Source: Lysobacter sp. yr284
GTDB taxonomy: Bacteria > Pseudomonadota > Gammaproteobacteria > Xanthomonadales > Xanthomonadaceae
Assembly (NCBI RefSeq): GCF_900107375.1
Contig: NZ_FNPT01000001.1
Location: 1-64,000, forward strand
Reading direction: 5' to 3'
Length of the DNA: 64,000 nucleotides
Every line of letters starts with the position of its first letter. Position 1 is the first letter of the stretch. The notes under the pieces are model-generated. The model worked only from the letters and a program-made list of their open reading frames with translations. It had not been told where the DNA came from and ran no database searches. Below, one piece after another: positions 21,487 through 31,217 of the stretch. A program made the position numbers and the translations under genes.

Positions 21487-23820
21487 ATGACCAACACGCC
21501 CTCGCTTCCGTCCCCGCCCGGCGCGCTCGCCCGCGGCCTGGCCCTGTTGGCGCTGCTGGCCTGCGCCGCCGTCTCCTGGCTGGACGTGCGGCCGCCGCCG
21601 GCGCGCGGCGATGGCGCCGCGGCGAGCGAGTTCTCCGCCGCGCGCGCGATGCGCCACCTGCCGTCGATCGCATCCAGGCCGCACCCGGTCGGCAGCGCCG
21701 AGAACGCGCGGGTGCGCGCATACCTGCTCGCGCAACTGCAGGCGCTGGGCCTGCAGCCGCAGGTGCAGACCGCGTTCGTGGCCAAGCCCGACCGCTGGGG
21801 CGTGGTCGCCGGCACCGTCCACAACATCGTCGCGCGCCTGCCCGGGCGCGAGCCGGGCCGCGCGGTGGCCCTGATCGCGCACTACGATTCGGTGACCACC
21901 GGTCCCGGCGCCGCCGACAACGGCGCCTCGGTCGCCGCGATCCTGGAAACCCTGCGCGCGCTGCGCGCCGGCGCGCCGCTGCGCAACGAGGTGATGGTGG
22001 TGTTCACCGATGCCGAAGAAGCGGACCTGCTCGGCGCCGAAGCCTTCGTCGCCCAGCATCCGTGGGCGCGGCGGATCGCGCTGGCGCTGAACTTCGATTT
22101 CCGCGGCAACCGCGGCCCGTCCATGCTGTTCGAAACCAGCGCCGGCAACGGCCGGCTGGTGGCGCAGTTCGCCGCGGCGGCGCCGCACCCGATCGGCGGC
22201 TCGCTGGGCTACGAACTGTACCGGCGCATGCCCAACAGCACCGACTTCAAGGTGTTCAAGCACGCCGGCATCGCCGGGCTCAACTTCGCCGCGATCGAAG
22301 GCCACACCCACTACCACACCCAAATCGACCGGATCGATCGCTTGCAGCCCGACAGCGTGCAGCATCTGGGCGAGAACATGCTCGCCGCGACGCGCAGCTT
22401 CGGCGAATCGGACCTGCAACGCATCGACGGCGAAGACCGGGTGTTCTTCAACGCGCCGGGCCTGGGCATGCCGAACTACGGCGCGGGCTGGGCGCTCGCG
22501 TTCACCGCGCTGGCGGTCGCGCTGAGCATGGTCCTGCTCGCGGCGGGGCTGCGCGGCGGCGCGATCCGCGGCGCCGGCGTGGCCCGCGCCTTGCCGGTCT
22601 TCGCGCTCGGGCTGGTAGCGGCCGGCGCGGCCTGCCAGGCGGTGTGGATCGCGGTCGGCTGGCTGCATCCAGGCTACGCGACGTTGCTGCAGGGCGACAC
22701 CTACAACAGCCATTGGTACCTGCTTGCGTTCCTGGCCCTGGCCGCGGGCGTGCAGACCGCGCTGCTGGCCGCGACGGCGCGCTGGTGCAGCGCGCTGGAG
22801 GCCGGATTCGGCGCGATGCTGGTGTGGACCGCACTGCTGTGCTGGGCCGCCGCGACCGTGCCGGGCGCCGGCTATCTGCTGTTGTGGCCGCTGCTGGCGG
22901 TGCAGGCCGGCACGTGGGCGAGCCTGGCGCGGCCGGGCCGCGGGCTGTCGGCGAACGCGCGGCTGGCCGTGCTGACCGTCGCGGCGATCCCCGGCGTGGC
23001 GCTGTTCGCGATGGTGCTGTGGGCGCTGTTCGTGGCGCTGACCCCGTCGTTGGCGTTCGTCGCCGGCGTCGCGGCCATGCTGCTGTTCGGCCTGTTCGCG
23101 CCGTTGCTGGCGCAGATCGCGGGCAGCGGGGCAGGGCGCTGGGTCCCGTGGCTGGCGGCGCTGGCGTTGCTCGCCGTCGGCTCGGTCACCGCCGGCTTCG
23201 ACACCGCCCATCCGCGCCAGAACAGCTTGCTGTACGCGCAGGATGGGGCCAGCGGCAAAGCCTGGTGGATTTCGCGCGACGACCGGCCCGACGCATGGAC
23301 CGGCCGCTACCTCGGCGCATCGCCGACGCAGCGGACCATGCCGGAATTCTTCGGCCCCGATTCCGATTCGTTCTGGGCCGGCGCGACGCCGGCGGTTCTG
23401 GCGCCGCCGACGCTTCGGCTCGACGCGCAGCGCAGCGACGCGCACGTGCGCACGCTCGAACTGACCCTAGCCTCCGCGCGCAACGCGCCGCGGCTGATGT
23501 TGAGCGTGGACGGCGCGAGCGTACTGCGCGCCTCCATCGCCGGCGTCGAGTACCCGAACGCGGAGGCGGACGGCAGCGAAGAATGGATGCTCGACCTGTA
23601 CGGACAAGGCGACGCGCCGCTCCAGATCGAGCTGCAGCTCAAGGCCGGATCGGCCTACGCGATCCGCCTGGTCGATGCGTCGTACGACCCCACGATGATG
23701 CGCGTGCCGCGCCCCGAGGGCATGGTCGCGCAACCGTTCTCGCTCAACGGCGCGGCGCTGGTCCGCAGCGAGTTGCGCGGCGGCGCGGACGCGGCCGCCG
23801 CGGACAAGGCCGGGCCTTGA
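21487..23820 (+). CDS. Membrane M28 family metallopeptidase
   Basis: A 777-residue protein with an N-terminal hydrophobic anchor (about 17-33). A zinc aminopeptidase domain follows (about 50-330), with AHYDSV (His 132), ADNGAS (Asp 144), TDAEE (175-178) and a late GHTHYHT metal-binding motif. Several transmembrane helices (roughly 340-560) precede a C-terminal extracytoplasmic domain. This is the architecture of the ERMP1-like M28 group. The domain is expected on the periplasmic side. Its place 12 nt after the exporter suggests co-transcription with the NRPS genes, so it could trim or inactivate the peptide, or merely be carried along. Its role in the pathway is inference; the family call is firm. 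Confidence 0.87.
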   Translation: MTNTPSLPSPPGALARGLALLALLACAAVSWLDVRPPPARGDGAAASEFSAARAMRHLPSIASRPHPVGSAENARVRAYLLAQLQALGLQPQVQTAFVAKPDRWGVVAGTVHNIVARLPGREPGRAVALIAHYDSVTTGPGAADNGASVAAILETLRALRAGAPLRNEVMVVFTDAEEADLLGAEAFVAQHPWARRIALALNFDFRGNRGPSMLFETSAGNGRLVAQFAAAAPHPIGGSLGYELYRRMPNSTDFKVFKHAGIAGLNFAAIEGHTHYHTQIDRIDRLQPDSVQHLGENMLAATRSFGESDLQRIDGEDRVFFNAPGLGMPNYGAGWALAFTALAVALSMVLLAAGLRGGAIRGAGVARALPVFALGLVAAGAACQAVWIAVGWLHPGYATLLQGDTYNSHWYLLAFLALAAGVQTALLAATARWCSALEAGFGAMLVWTALLCWAAATVPGAGYLLLWPLLAVQAGTWASLARPGRGLSANARLAVLTVAAIPGVALFAMVLWALFVALTPSLAFVAGVAAMLLFGLFAPLLAQIAGSGAGRWVPWLAALALLAVGSVTAGFDTAHPRQNSLLYAQDGASGKAWWISRDDRPDAWTGRYLGASPTQRTMPEFFGPDSDSFWAGATPAVLAPPTLRLDAQRSDAHVRTLELTLASARNAPRLMLSVDGASVLRASIAGVEYPNAEADGSEEWMLDLYGQGDAPLQIELQLKAGSAYAIRLVDASYDPTMMRVPRPEGMVAQPFSLNGAALVRSELRGGADAAAADKAGP

Positions 23821-23910
23821 ACCCATGCGCCGCCGGTTCGCATTGATCGCGTTCGTGTCGCGCCGGATTCGGCGCGATGCCCGCCGCGCATGCGGCCGGG
23901 CGCGAGCGCG

Positions 23911-24594
23911 CTAGGCCTCGTCCGCCCCATCGGCCGCCTGCAGCAGGTAGCCCAGGCCGCGCATCGCGTGGATCTCGATGCCGGCCGGCGCCAGCGTGCG
24001 CCGCAGCCGGGAAATATGCGATTCCAGCGTGTTGGATTCGATGTTGTCGTCGAAGCCGTACACCGCCTCCTGCAGCTTGGCCCGCGATACCGTCCTGCCG
24101 GCGCGCAGGCACAGCGCCTCCAGCACCAGCAATTGCCGGCGCGGCAGGTTCAGCTGGCTGCCGTGCAGGCTGGCGCAGCGGTCGGCGAAATCGAACTGCA
24201 GCGCGCCCAGCGTCATCGTCGGAATCTGCTGCTGCGCAGGGCGCCGGCACACCGCGCGGATGCGCGCCAGCAATTCGTTCACGTCGAACGGCTTGGTGAT
24301 GTAGTCGTCGGCGCCGGCGTCCAGGCCCTGGATGCGGTCGCCGACCTGGTGGCGCGCGGTCAGGATCAGTACCGGCAGGCCCGGCTGCGCGCGCCGCGCC
24401 AGCGGGATCAGCGATACGCCTTCGCCGTCGGGCAGCTGCCAGTCCAGGATCAGCGCGCGGTAGTCGGCGTCGCTGAGCGCGCGCCGCGCCGCGCCCAGGT
24501 CGGCGGCGACGTCGAGCACGATGCTGTGCGCGGCCAGCGCGCTCTTCAACGCCTGCGACAGGCCTTGATCGTCTTCGACCAGCAGGATGCGCAT
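23911..24594 (-). CDS. OmpR-family response regulator
   Basis: A 227-residue regulator. The receiver domain has the acidic pair in VEDD (8-9), phospho-acceptor Asp 51 (LILDWQLPDG) and Lys 101 (ITKPFD). The C-terminal winged helix contains the SNTLESHISRLRRTL recognition region. It resembles QseB/BasR/PhoP-type regulators. The start ATG lies 2 nt after the stop of the sensor kinase, so the two form one transcript. With the RND efflux pair directly upstream on the same strand, it probably controls efflux or envelope stress. Reading frames that fuse it to upstream sequence are artefacts of the GC bias. Confidence 0.92.
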   Translation of the reverse strand: MRILLVEDDQGLSQALKSALAAHSIVLDVAADLGAARRALSDADYRALILDWQLPDGEGVSLIPLARRAQPGLPVLILTARHQVGDRIQGLDAGADDYITKPFDVNELLARIRAVCRRPAQQQIPTMTLGALQFDFADRCASLHGSQLNLPRRQLLVLEALCLRAGRTVSRAKLQEAVYGFDDNIESNTLESHISRLRRTLAPAGIEIHAMRGLGYLLQAADGADEA

Positions 24595-24596
24595 GC

Positions 24597-25961
24597 TCAG
24601 GCCCCCCGCGCCGGCGCCGGCAGCAACGGCAGTTGCACGCAAAAGCGCGCGCCGCCCTGCGCCGAGCGCGACACCCGGATGCTGCCGCGGTGCCGGGTCA
24701 CCACTTCGCGCGCCAGGTGCAGGCCCAGGCCGCTGCCCTGGGCGGCGGGGTTGAGCCGGTAGAACGGCGAGAAGATCTGCGGATATTCCTCCTCGGCGAT
24801 GCCCGGGCCGGCGTCGGACACGCTGATGCGCGCCTCGCGCGACACGCTCAGTTCGATCTCGCCGGCGCCGCCGCCGTGGGTCATGGCGTTCTGCAGCAGG
24901 TTCATGATCACCCGCTGCAAGGCGCCGACGTCGCCGGACACGTACACCGGCTGCGCGGGCGCGTCGAACGAGAACGCATACCCGGCCTTGACCAGCAGCG
25001 GCGCGATGTCCTCGCCGACTTCGCGGCAGACCTGGACCAGGTCGAGGGTGTCGTTGGCGATGAGCCCGCGGTCGACCCGCTGCAGGTCCAGCAGTTGTTC
25101 GGAGATGTTCTCCAGCCGCGCGATGTCGCTGAGCAGGCTGGTCTTGGCCGGCCCGGCGGCCAGCGCGGCGGCGCGCGCGCGCACGATCGCGATCGGCAAG
25201 CGCAGCTCGTGGGCGGCGTTGCCGAGGAAGCGGTCGCGCGCCTCGGCGGCGTCCCAGATCCGGTCCAGCGCCTGGTTGAACGCGTCGATCAGCGGCTTGA
25301 GTTCGGAGGGCACCGCGGCGACGTCGAGATGGCGGCTGCGGCGGTTCATGTCGACCCCGCGCGCCTGCTCGGCGACCTTGCCGATGCCGCGCAGGCCGCG
25401 GCGCACGATCCACGGCACCAGCAGCAGGATCACGATCGCCACCGGCAACGCCATCCACAGGCTGACGAAGTAGAACAGCGGCGCGAACAGGCCGATCACG
25501 CCTTCCTCGGGCACGCCGCCGACGATGATCCGCAACCGCCCCCAATCGCGCTCGGCGACGACCAGGGTCGCGGCCAGGCGCGGGTCGGGGCTGCGCAGGT
25601 CGGAATCGCTCAACAGCGGCAGCATCGCCACCACCGGCCGGTACTCGGGCGGCAACTTGCCCCAGGTCAGGGTGTGTCCGGCCTCGTCCACCGCCGCCAG
25701 CCAGGCGGTTTCCGGCGCTTCGCGCAGCCGCGGCGGCAGCCGCGCCGGGTCCAGGGCGAGCACGCCGTTGCGGCGCTCGATGGCCTGCGCCGCATCGTCG
25801 GCGGTGTCGCGGTAGATCGTGCGCGATTCGGGCTTCCACAGCACCACGCACAACACGGCGAACAGCGCGAAGATCAGCGACACCACGCCCAGGCCCACGC
25901 GCCAGGCGATGCGCCGGCTCAACGACGGCGCGCGGAAGAAGGACGGGATCGGGTTACGCAT
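24597..25961 (-). CDS. Two-component sensor histidine kinase
   Basis: A 454-residue membrane kinase. The first transmembrane helix lies at about 20-45, a periplasmic sensor region of about 120 residues follows, and the second helix is near 170-195. Then come a HAMP-like linker, the phospho-acceptor box NAAHELRLPIA, the N box (LLQNAMTHGG), the G1 box (DAGPGI) and the G2 box (GSGLGLHLA). It is the partner of the adjacent OmpR-type regulator. It starts 131 nt downstream of the RND pump stop, so it may share that transcript or have its own promoter in the gap. The sensed signal cannot be read from the sequence. Confidence 0.92.
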   Translation of the reverse strand: MRNPIPSFFRAPSLSRRIAWRVGLGVVSLIFALFAVLCVVLWKPESRTIYRDTADDAAQAIERRNGVLALDPARLPPRLREAPETAWLAAVDEAGHTLTWGKLPPEYRPVVAMLPLLSDSDLRSPDPRLAATLVVAERDWGRLRIIVGGVPEEGVIGLFAPLFYFVSLWMALPVAIVILLLVPWIVRRGLRGIGKVAEQARGVDMNRRSRHLDVAAVPSELKPLIDAFNQALDRIWDAAEARDRFLGNAAHELRLPIAIVRARAAALAAGPAKTSLLSDIARLENISEQLLDLQRVDRGLIANDTLDLVQVCREVGEDIAPLLVKAGYAFSFDAPAQPVYVSGDVGALQRVIMNLLQNAMTHGGGAGEIELSVSREARISVSDAGPGIAEEEYPQIFSPFYRLNPAAQGSGLGLHLAREVVTRHRGSIRVSRSAQGGARFCVQLPLLPAPARGA

Positions 25962-26092
25962 GCTCGCTCCGGCGACGGCTGCAACGCGCAAAGCGTCGCC
26001 GGCATGATAGTCGCAATCGCGCCGGGCCCGGCCGCCGCAGGCCCGGCCTTGCGCGCCCGCGGCGGTGCGCGCGCAGGCGGCCGCGCGCGGCG

Positions 26093-29000
26093 TCAGGCGC
26101 GTTCGGCGGCATCCCCGGCACCGGCGCCGCTTCCCGGCGAAGCGCCGGCCCTGGCCTGCGCATCGGGCTCGGCCGGATTGTGGGTGATCAGCCGGGCCAG
26201 TTTCGGCGTCAGCCACAACTCGGCGTCTTCGACGAATTCGTACACCACCGGCACCAGCACCAGCGACAGCACGGTCGAACTGATCAGCCCGCCGATCACC
26301 GCCAGCGCCATCGGCACGCGGAACTCCGAGCCTTCGCCCAGGCCCAGCGCGGTGGGGATCATGCCGGCGGCCATGGCGAAGGTGGTCATCACGATCGGCC
26401 GCGCGCGTTCGCGGCAGGCCAGCACCAGCGCCTGGTGCTGGCTGGCGCCGTCGCGTTCGGCCTCGATCGCGAACTCGACCAGCAGGATCGAGTTCTTCGC
26501 CGCCAGCCCCATCAGCATCAGCAGGCCGATCAACGCCGGCAGGCCCAGCTCGGCGCCGCCGAGCAGCAGGCCGAGGAAGGCGCCGGCCAGCGACAGCGGC
26601 AGCGCCGCCAGGATCGTGATCGGCTTGAAGAAGCTGCGGAACAGCAGCACCAGCACCGCATAGATCATGAAGATGCCGGCGGCCAGGGCGAGGCCGAAGC
26701 TGGCGAACAGTTCCATCTGGTTCTCGCCCTGGCCGTAGGCGGGGTTGGTCACGCCCGGCGGCAGGTTGCGCAGGATCGGCAGGGCGTTGATGCGGGCCAT
26801 CGCCTGGCCCAGCGAGACCTCGTGCAGCTCGGCCTCGACCATCGCGCGGCGTTCGCGGTCGTAGCGCTCGATGCGCGCCGCGCCGGCCTGGAAACCCAGG
26901 TCGGCGACCGCCGACAGCGGCACCGAACCGCCCGCGGCGGTGGGCACGCGCAAGGCGCCGATGACCGCGAGATCGCCGCGCGCGGCATCGTCGAGCCGCA
27001 CCCGCACGGTGAGTCGCTCGGTGCCGGCGTTGAACTTGGCCGAGTTGGCGTCGACGTCGCCGAGCGTCGCCACCCGCGCGAGCGCCGCGACCGCTTCGGG
27101 AGTGACGCCCAGGCGCGCGGCTTCGGCCGGTTTCAGGCGCACGATCAGCTCGGTGCCCGGACGCGGAGTCACCTCGTGCACGTTGGCCAGCTCCGGCAGG
27201 CCGCGCATCTGCCGCTCCAGCGTGCGCGCGGCCTGTTCCAGCGCCGCGCCGTCCTCGCTCGACAGCAGGACCTGGACCACGGTGCTGCCGCCTTGCCCGG
27301 CCGGCCCGTAGCCCAGGCGCACGTCGGGGATGGACAGCATCGACGCGCGGATGTCGGCCTGGAATTCCTGCGTGGTCAGCGCGCGGTCCTCGCGCAGCAG
27401 CACGGTGATGTTGCTGCTGCCGGCGGCGTCGGTGGCGAGCGTGGCGAATACGGTCTTCACGTCCCCGCGCTTGTGCAGCTCGCGGGTGAGGCGCTGGGTG
27501 GAGGCCCGCAGGTCGTCCAGGGTCGCGCCGGGCGCGCCTTCCATGGAGATCTGCACGATGCCGTTGTCGGTCGGCGGGGTGTAGCCGGTCGGCAGCGCGG
27601 CGGCCAGGAACAGCGAGCCGACGAAGATCGCCACGCCCAGCGCCAGCGAGATCCAGCGATGATCCAGCGCCCAGTCCAGCGCGCGGCGGTAGCCGCCGCG
27701 GAACGGCTTGCGCGCATGGGCCTGCGCCTGCGGGGCGAGGAAATAGGCGCACATCAGCGGCGTGAGCATGCGCGCGACCACCAGCGAGGACAGCACCGCC
27801 ACCGCCACGGTGATGCCGAACTCGAAGAAGAACTGGCCGACGAAGCCGCTCAGGAACGACACCGGCAGGAACACCACCACGATCGACAAGGTGGTCGCGG
27901 TCACCGCCAGGCCGATCGCGTCGGAGCCCTCGAACGCGGCCTGGAACGGCGTTTCGCCGAGCTGGATGCGCTTTTGGATGTTCTCGATCTCGACGATGGC
28001 GTCGTCGACCAGGATGCCGATCACCAGGGTCAGCGCGAGCAGGGTGATCATGTTGAGGCTGAACCCCATCGCCGCCATGATCGCGAAGGTGGGGATCAGC
28101 GAGATCGGCATCGCCACCGCGGCGATCGCGGTCGCGCGCCAGTCGCGCAGGAACGCCAGCACCACCAGCGCGGCCAGCAGCATGCCCTCGATCAGGGTAT
28201 GCACGGTGGCGTCGAAGCTGTGGCGGGTGTTCTCGGCCGAGGAGACGATGCGGGTGAAGCTCAGTCCGGGATGGCGCCGGGCCAGTTCGTCGACGGCTTC
28301 GATGGTGGCTGCTTCCACATCGACGTCGGAGGCGGCCTTGGTCTTCATCACCTGGAAGCCGACCACCGGCGCGCCATTGAGCAGGGCCAGGCTGCTGCGT
28401 TCGCCGCCGCCGCTGCCGACCTGGGCCACCTCGCCCAGGCGCACGGTGCGGCCGTCGCCGGTCGGGATCACCAGCTGGCGCAGGCTCTCCACGCTCTGCG
28501 CCGCGTTGAGCACGCGCACGGTCTGCTGGTGCCCGCCGACGCGGGCGCTGCCGCCGCCGATGTCGGTGCTGAAGCCGCGCAGCGCATCGTTGACCTGCGG
28601 CGCGCCCAGGCCCAGCGCTTCCAGCCGGGCCGGGTCGAGGATCACGTTGATCTCGCGCTCGACGCCGCCGACGCGGGCGACCTGGGCGACGCCGTCGGCG
28701 CCGATCACCTCGCGCGCCACGGTGTCGTCGATGAACCAACTCAGCTCCACATCCGACATCGCCGGCGCCGACACCGCGTAGGTCAGGATCGGCATCTGGT
28801 CGATGTCGAAGCGGCGCACCACCGGCTCTTCGATCCCGCGCGGCAGCGTCGCGCGCACGCCGTCGATGGCCGCGCGCACCTCGTCGGTGGCTTTCTGCGG
28901 ATCGGCGCCGACCACGAACTCGACCGTGGTCGAGGACAGGCCCAGCGACACCGTCGAGCTGACGTGGTCGACCTCGGCGATGCTGGCGACCGCGCCCTCG

Positions 29001-29206
29001 ATCTCGCGGGTGATCTGGGTCTCGACCTCCGACGGCGCCGCGCCGGGCAGGGCGACGGCGACCTGCACGATCGGGAACGACACGTCCGGGAACAGCTTGA
29101 TCGGCAGCGCCTTGTAGCCGGCCAGGCCGGCGAGCAGCAAGGCGATGAACAGCACGCTGACCGGGATCGGGTTCTTGATCGACCAGGCCGAAACGCCGAG
29201 CTTCAT
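26093..29206 (-). CDS. RND efflux pump, inner-membrane transporter (AcrB/MdtB-like)
   Basis: A 1037-residue proton-driven pump. It has the family layout: TM1 at the N-terminus (IKNPIPVSVLFIALLLAGLA), a large periplasmic porter domain, TM2-6, a second porter domain and TM8-12. The proton-relay aspartates are visible in TM4 (LVIGILVDDAIVEIEN). Length is normal. The adaptor gene stops 1 nt before this start, so the pair is coupled. No outer-membrane TolC-type gene lies nearby, so the pump probably uses one encoded elsewhere. Substrates cannot be predicted, although the neighbouring NRPS locus makes a role in peptide tolerance possible. Confidence 0.93.
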   Translation of the reverse strand: MKLGVSAWSIKNPIPVSVLFIALLLAGLAGYKALPIKLFPDVSFPIVQVAVALPGAAPSEVETQITREIEGAVASIAEVDHVSSTVSLGLSSTTVEFVVGADPQKATDEVRAAIDGVRATLPRGIEEPVVRRFDIDQMPILTYAVSAPAMSDVELSWFIDDTVAREVIGADGVAQVARVGGVEREINVILDPARLEALGLGAPQVNDALRGFSTDIGGGSARVGGHQQTVRVLNAAQSVESLRQLVIPTGDGRTVRLGEVAQVGSGGGERSSLALLNGAPVVGFQVMKTKAASDVDVEAATIEAVDELARRHPGLSFTRIVSSAENTRHSFDATVHTLIEGMLLAALVVLAFLRDWRATAIAAVAMPISLIPTFAIMAAMGFSLNMITLLALTLVIGILVDDAIVEIENIQKRIQLGETPFQAAFEGSDAIGLAVTATTLSIVVVFLPVSFLSGFVGQFFFEFGITVAVAVLSSLVVARMLTPLMCAYFLAPQAQAHARKPFRGGYRRALDWALDHRWISLALGVAIFVGSLFLAAALPTGYTPPTDNGIVQISMEGAPGATLDDLRASTQRLTRELHKRGDVKTVFATLATDAAGSSNITVLLREDRALTTQEFQADIRASMLSIPDVRLGYGPAGQGGSTVVQVLLSSEDGAALEQAARTLERQMRGLPELANVHEVTPRPGTELIVRLKPAEAARLGVTPEAVAALARVATLGDVDANSAKFNAGTERLTVRVRLDDAARGDLAVIGALRVPTAAGGSVPLSAVADLGFQAGAARIERYDRERRAMVEAELHEVSLGQAMARINALPILRNLPPGVTNPAYGQGENQMELFASFGLALAAGIFMIYAVLVLLFRSFFKPITILAALPLSLAGAFLGLLLGGAELGLPALIGLLMLMGLAAKNSILLVEFAIEAERDGASQHQALVLACRERARPIVMTTFAMAAGMIPTALGLGEGSEFRVPMALAVIGGLISSTVLSLVLVPVVYEFVEDAELWLTPKLARLITHNPAEPDAQARAGASPGSGAGAGDAAERA

Positions 29207-29207
29207 C

Positions 29208-30287
29208 TCAACGCTCCGCGGCGGACGGGGCCGGCGACAGGGCAGGGGCAGGGGACGCGGCGGCCAGCTCCGGCTTGACCCGGTCGCCGTCGATCAGAAA
29301 CGCGCCGCCGGCCAGCGCCACCCGGCTGCCCACCGGCGGCCCCTGCAGCAGCTCGACCATGCCGGCCGAGCGTCGGCCGGTCTTCACCGCCACGCTGCGG
29401 GCGCGGTCGTCGCGGTCGATCAACGTGACCTGCGGGCCGCCGGCCTCGAAGCGCACCGCTTTTTCCGGCACCGCCGCGACCGGCGCGGAGCGGCTGGCGA
29501 AGACCGCGCGGGCGAAGCCGCCCACGCGCAGGTCCGGGTCGGCCGGCAGCGCGACGCGCACGCGGCCGAGCTTGGTCTTGGGATCGATGCGCGGGCTCAC
29601 CAGCCGCACCCGGCCGGCGAAGGTCTTGCCGTCGGCGAGCGTGGTTTCGACCGCCTGCCCAACCTCGATGTCCAGGATCGCCGCTTCGGGCACCTCGGCA
29701 TCGAGTTCGACCAGGTTGTCGCGGACGATGCGGTACAGGGGCTCGCCGCCGGACAACGAGCCCGGCCGCGCCGCGCGTTCGATCACCACGCCGGACACCG
29801 GCGCGCGCACCGTCATTTGCTGCAATTGCGTTTCCAGTTCGCGCAACTGCGCCTGGGCTACGCGGGCCTGGCTGCGGCGGCGGCCGATCTCCTCCTCCGA
29901 CATCACCCCGGTGCCGTCGAGGCCGCGCATGCGTTCGGCTTCGATCACCGCGTTGGCGGTCTGGGCGCGTTGCTGCGACAGGCGTTCGCGCAGCAACGCG
30001 TCGTCGAGCACCGCCAGCGGCTGGCCGGCGCGCACCTGCGCGCCTTCCTCGACCAGCACGCGCAGCACCCGCACGCCGGCGTGCTCGGCGCCGACCGCCG
30101 CTTCCTCGCGCGCGACCAGCAGGCCCGAGGCGCTGGCCGCGCCGGCCAGCGCGCGGCTTTCCACGCGCGCGACCGACACCGCGCGCACGGTCTCCGGCGC
30201 CCGCGGCGCGGCGGGTTTCTGCTGCGAGCAAGCGTCCAGGAAAAACGCGGCGCAGGCCAGCAGGACGGAGGCGGGGGTCGAGGTCAT
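29208..30287 (-). CDS. RND efflux periplasmic adaptor lipoprotein (MFP)
   Basis: A 359-residue membrane-fusion protein. The N-terminus is a lipoprotein signal with lipobox LDAC (Cys near residue 20). It is followed by the first half of a lipoyl-like domain (VLVEEGAQVRAGQPLAVLD), a helical hairpin (about 100-150), the second half of the lipoyl domain (MTVRAPVSGVVIERAARPGS), a beta-barrel and a membrane-proximal domain. It links the inner-membrane RND pump encoded 1 nt downstream to an outer-membrane channel. First gene of the efflux and two-component unit; 133 nt separate it from the haemolysin III gene. Confidence 0.92.
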   Translation of the reverse strand: MTSTPASVLLACAAFFLDACSQQKPAAPRAPETVRAVSVARVESRALAGAASASGLLVAREEAAVGAEHAGVRVLRVLVEEGAQVRAGQPLAVLDDALLRERLSQQRAQTANAVIEAERMRGLDGTGVMSEEEIGRRRSQARVAQAQLRELETQLQQMTVRAPVSGVVIERAARPGSLSGGEPLYRIVRDNLVELDAEVPEAAILDIEVGQAVETTLADGKTFAGRVRLVSPRIDPKTKLGRVRVALPADPDLRVGGFARAVFASRSAPVAAVPEKAVRFEAGGPQVTLIDRDDRARSVAVKTGRRSAGMVELLQGPPVGSRVALAGGAFLIDGDRVKPELAAASPAPALSPAPSAAER

Positions 30288-30420
30288 GGTCGGGGCGGTC
30301 TGAATCGAAGGGGGGGAGGCGGGGAGGCGGGATCGGCAATCGCGAATCGCTGAGCGATGCGGACACGCCTGCAGACCGGTGGCGCAGCCAACCGGCGCGA
30401 AGGCGCGCCGTCGGCGCAGG

Positions 30421-31143
30421 TCAGACCTGCGCCGACGCGCCGCCCAGGACCAGCGAAGCCACGGCGATGAAATGGCACGCGCTTCCAGCGATCACGAAGA
30501 CATGCCACAACGCATGCATGCCGGCGCGGCGGCGCGACATCAGGTAGAACGGCGTCCCTGCCGTGTAGGCGAGCCCGCCGGCCGCCAGCCACAACAAGGT
30601 GGCGCGGGCGAAATGTTGCAGGAACGGCTGCGCGGCGATCACCACCACCCAGCCCATCGCCACGTAGACGGCCGTGGAGATCCAGCGCCGCCCGATCGAG
30701 GCGCGCAGCTTCAGGCCGATGCCGATCGCCGCCGCCGGCCAGACGATCGCCAACAGCAACGCGCCCCAGCCGCCGCCCAGCTGCACCGCGAACGGGGTAT
30801 AGGTGCCGGCGATCAGCAGGTAGATCGAACAGTGGTCGAGCGCGCGCAGCAGCGGCTTGCGCGCGGCGTCGGCGCTGCCGTGGTACAGCGCCGAGGACGT
30901 ATACATCGCCAGCAGCGCGACGACGAACACGCACACCGATGCGGCCAGCGCGAACGGGCCGCGGCTCAGGCTCGTCGCGACGATCCATGCGCCGAGCACG
31001 GCGAAGACCGCCGCGCCGGCCGCGTGGGTCAGCGCGTTGGCGCGCTCTTCCGACGGAATCGAACGCAGCCACGACGATCGCCGTCGCGACGGGCGCAGGT
31101 TCCAGGCCGCGGAAGTCAGGCCGTAGCGGGTTTCGTGGTCCAT
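30421..31143 (-). CDS. Haemolysin III family (HlyIII/YqfA-like) membrane protein
   Basis: A 240-residue protein with about seven hydrophobic segments. It carries the family's conserved motifs: SSALYHG, LDHCSIYLLIAGTYTPF and HALWHVFVIAGSACHF, whose Ser, Asp and His residues form a putative metal site as in PAQR-type receptors. The name is historical and does not prove haemolytic activity. I chose ATG 31143 because the extension to 31428 is arginine-rich and carries the perfect hairpin of the upstream region. It is divergent from the DUF3011 gene. Confidence 0.87.
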   Translation of the reverse strand: MDHETRYGLTSAAWNLRPSRRRSSWLRSIPSEERANALTHAAGAAVFAVLGAWIVATSLSRGPFALAASVCVFVVALLAMYTSSALYHGSADAARKPLLRALDHCSIYLLIAGTYTPFAVQLGGGWGALLLAIVWPAAAIGIGLKLRASIGRRWISTAVYVAMGWVVVIAAQPFLQHFARATLLWLAAGGLAYTAGTPFYLMSRRRAGMHALWHVFVIAGSACHFIAVASLVLGGASAQV

Positions 31144-31217
31144 GGTCGTTTGGCCTGTGGCTCGGGCAGGACGCCGGGCGGGCTCCTCGAACCAGCGACG
31201 GTAGCCAGCGAAGCTTG

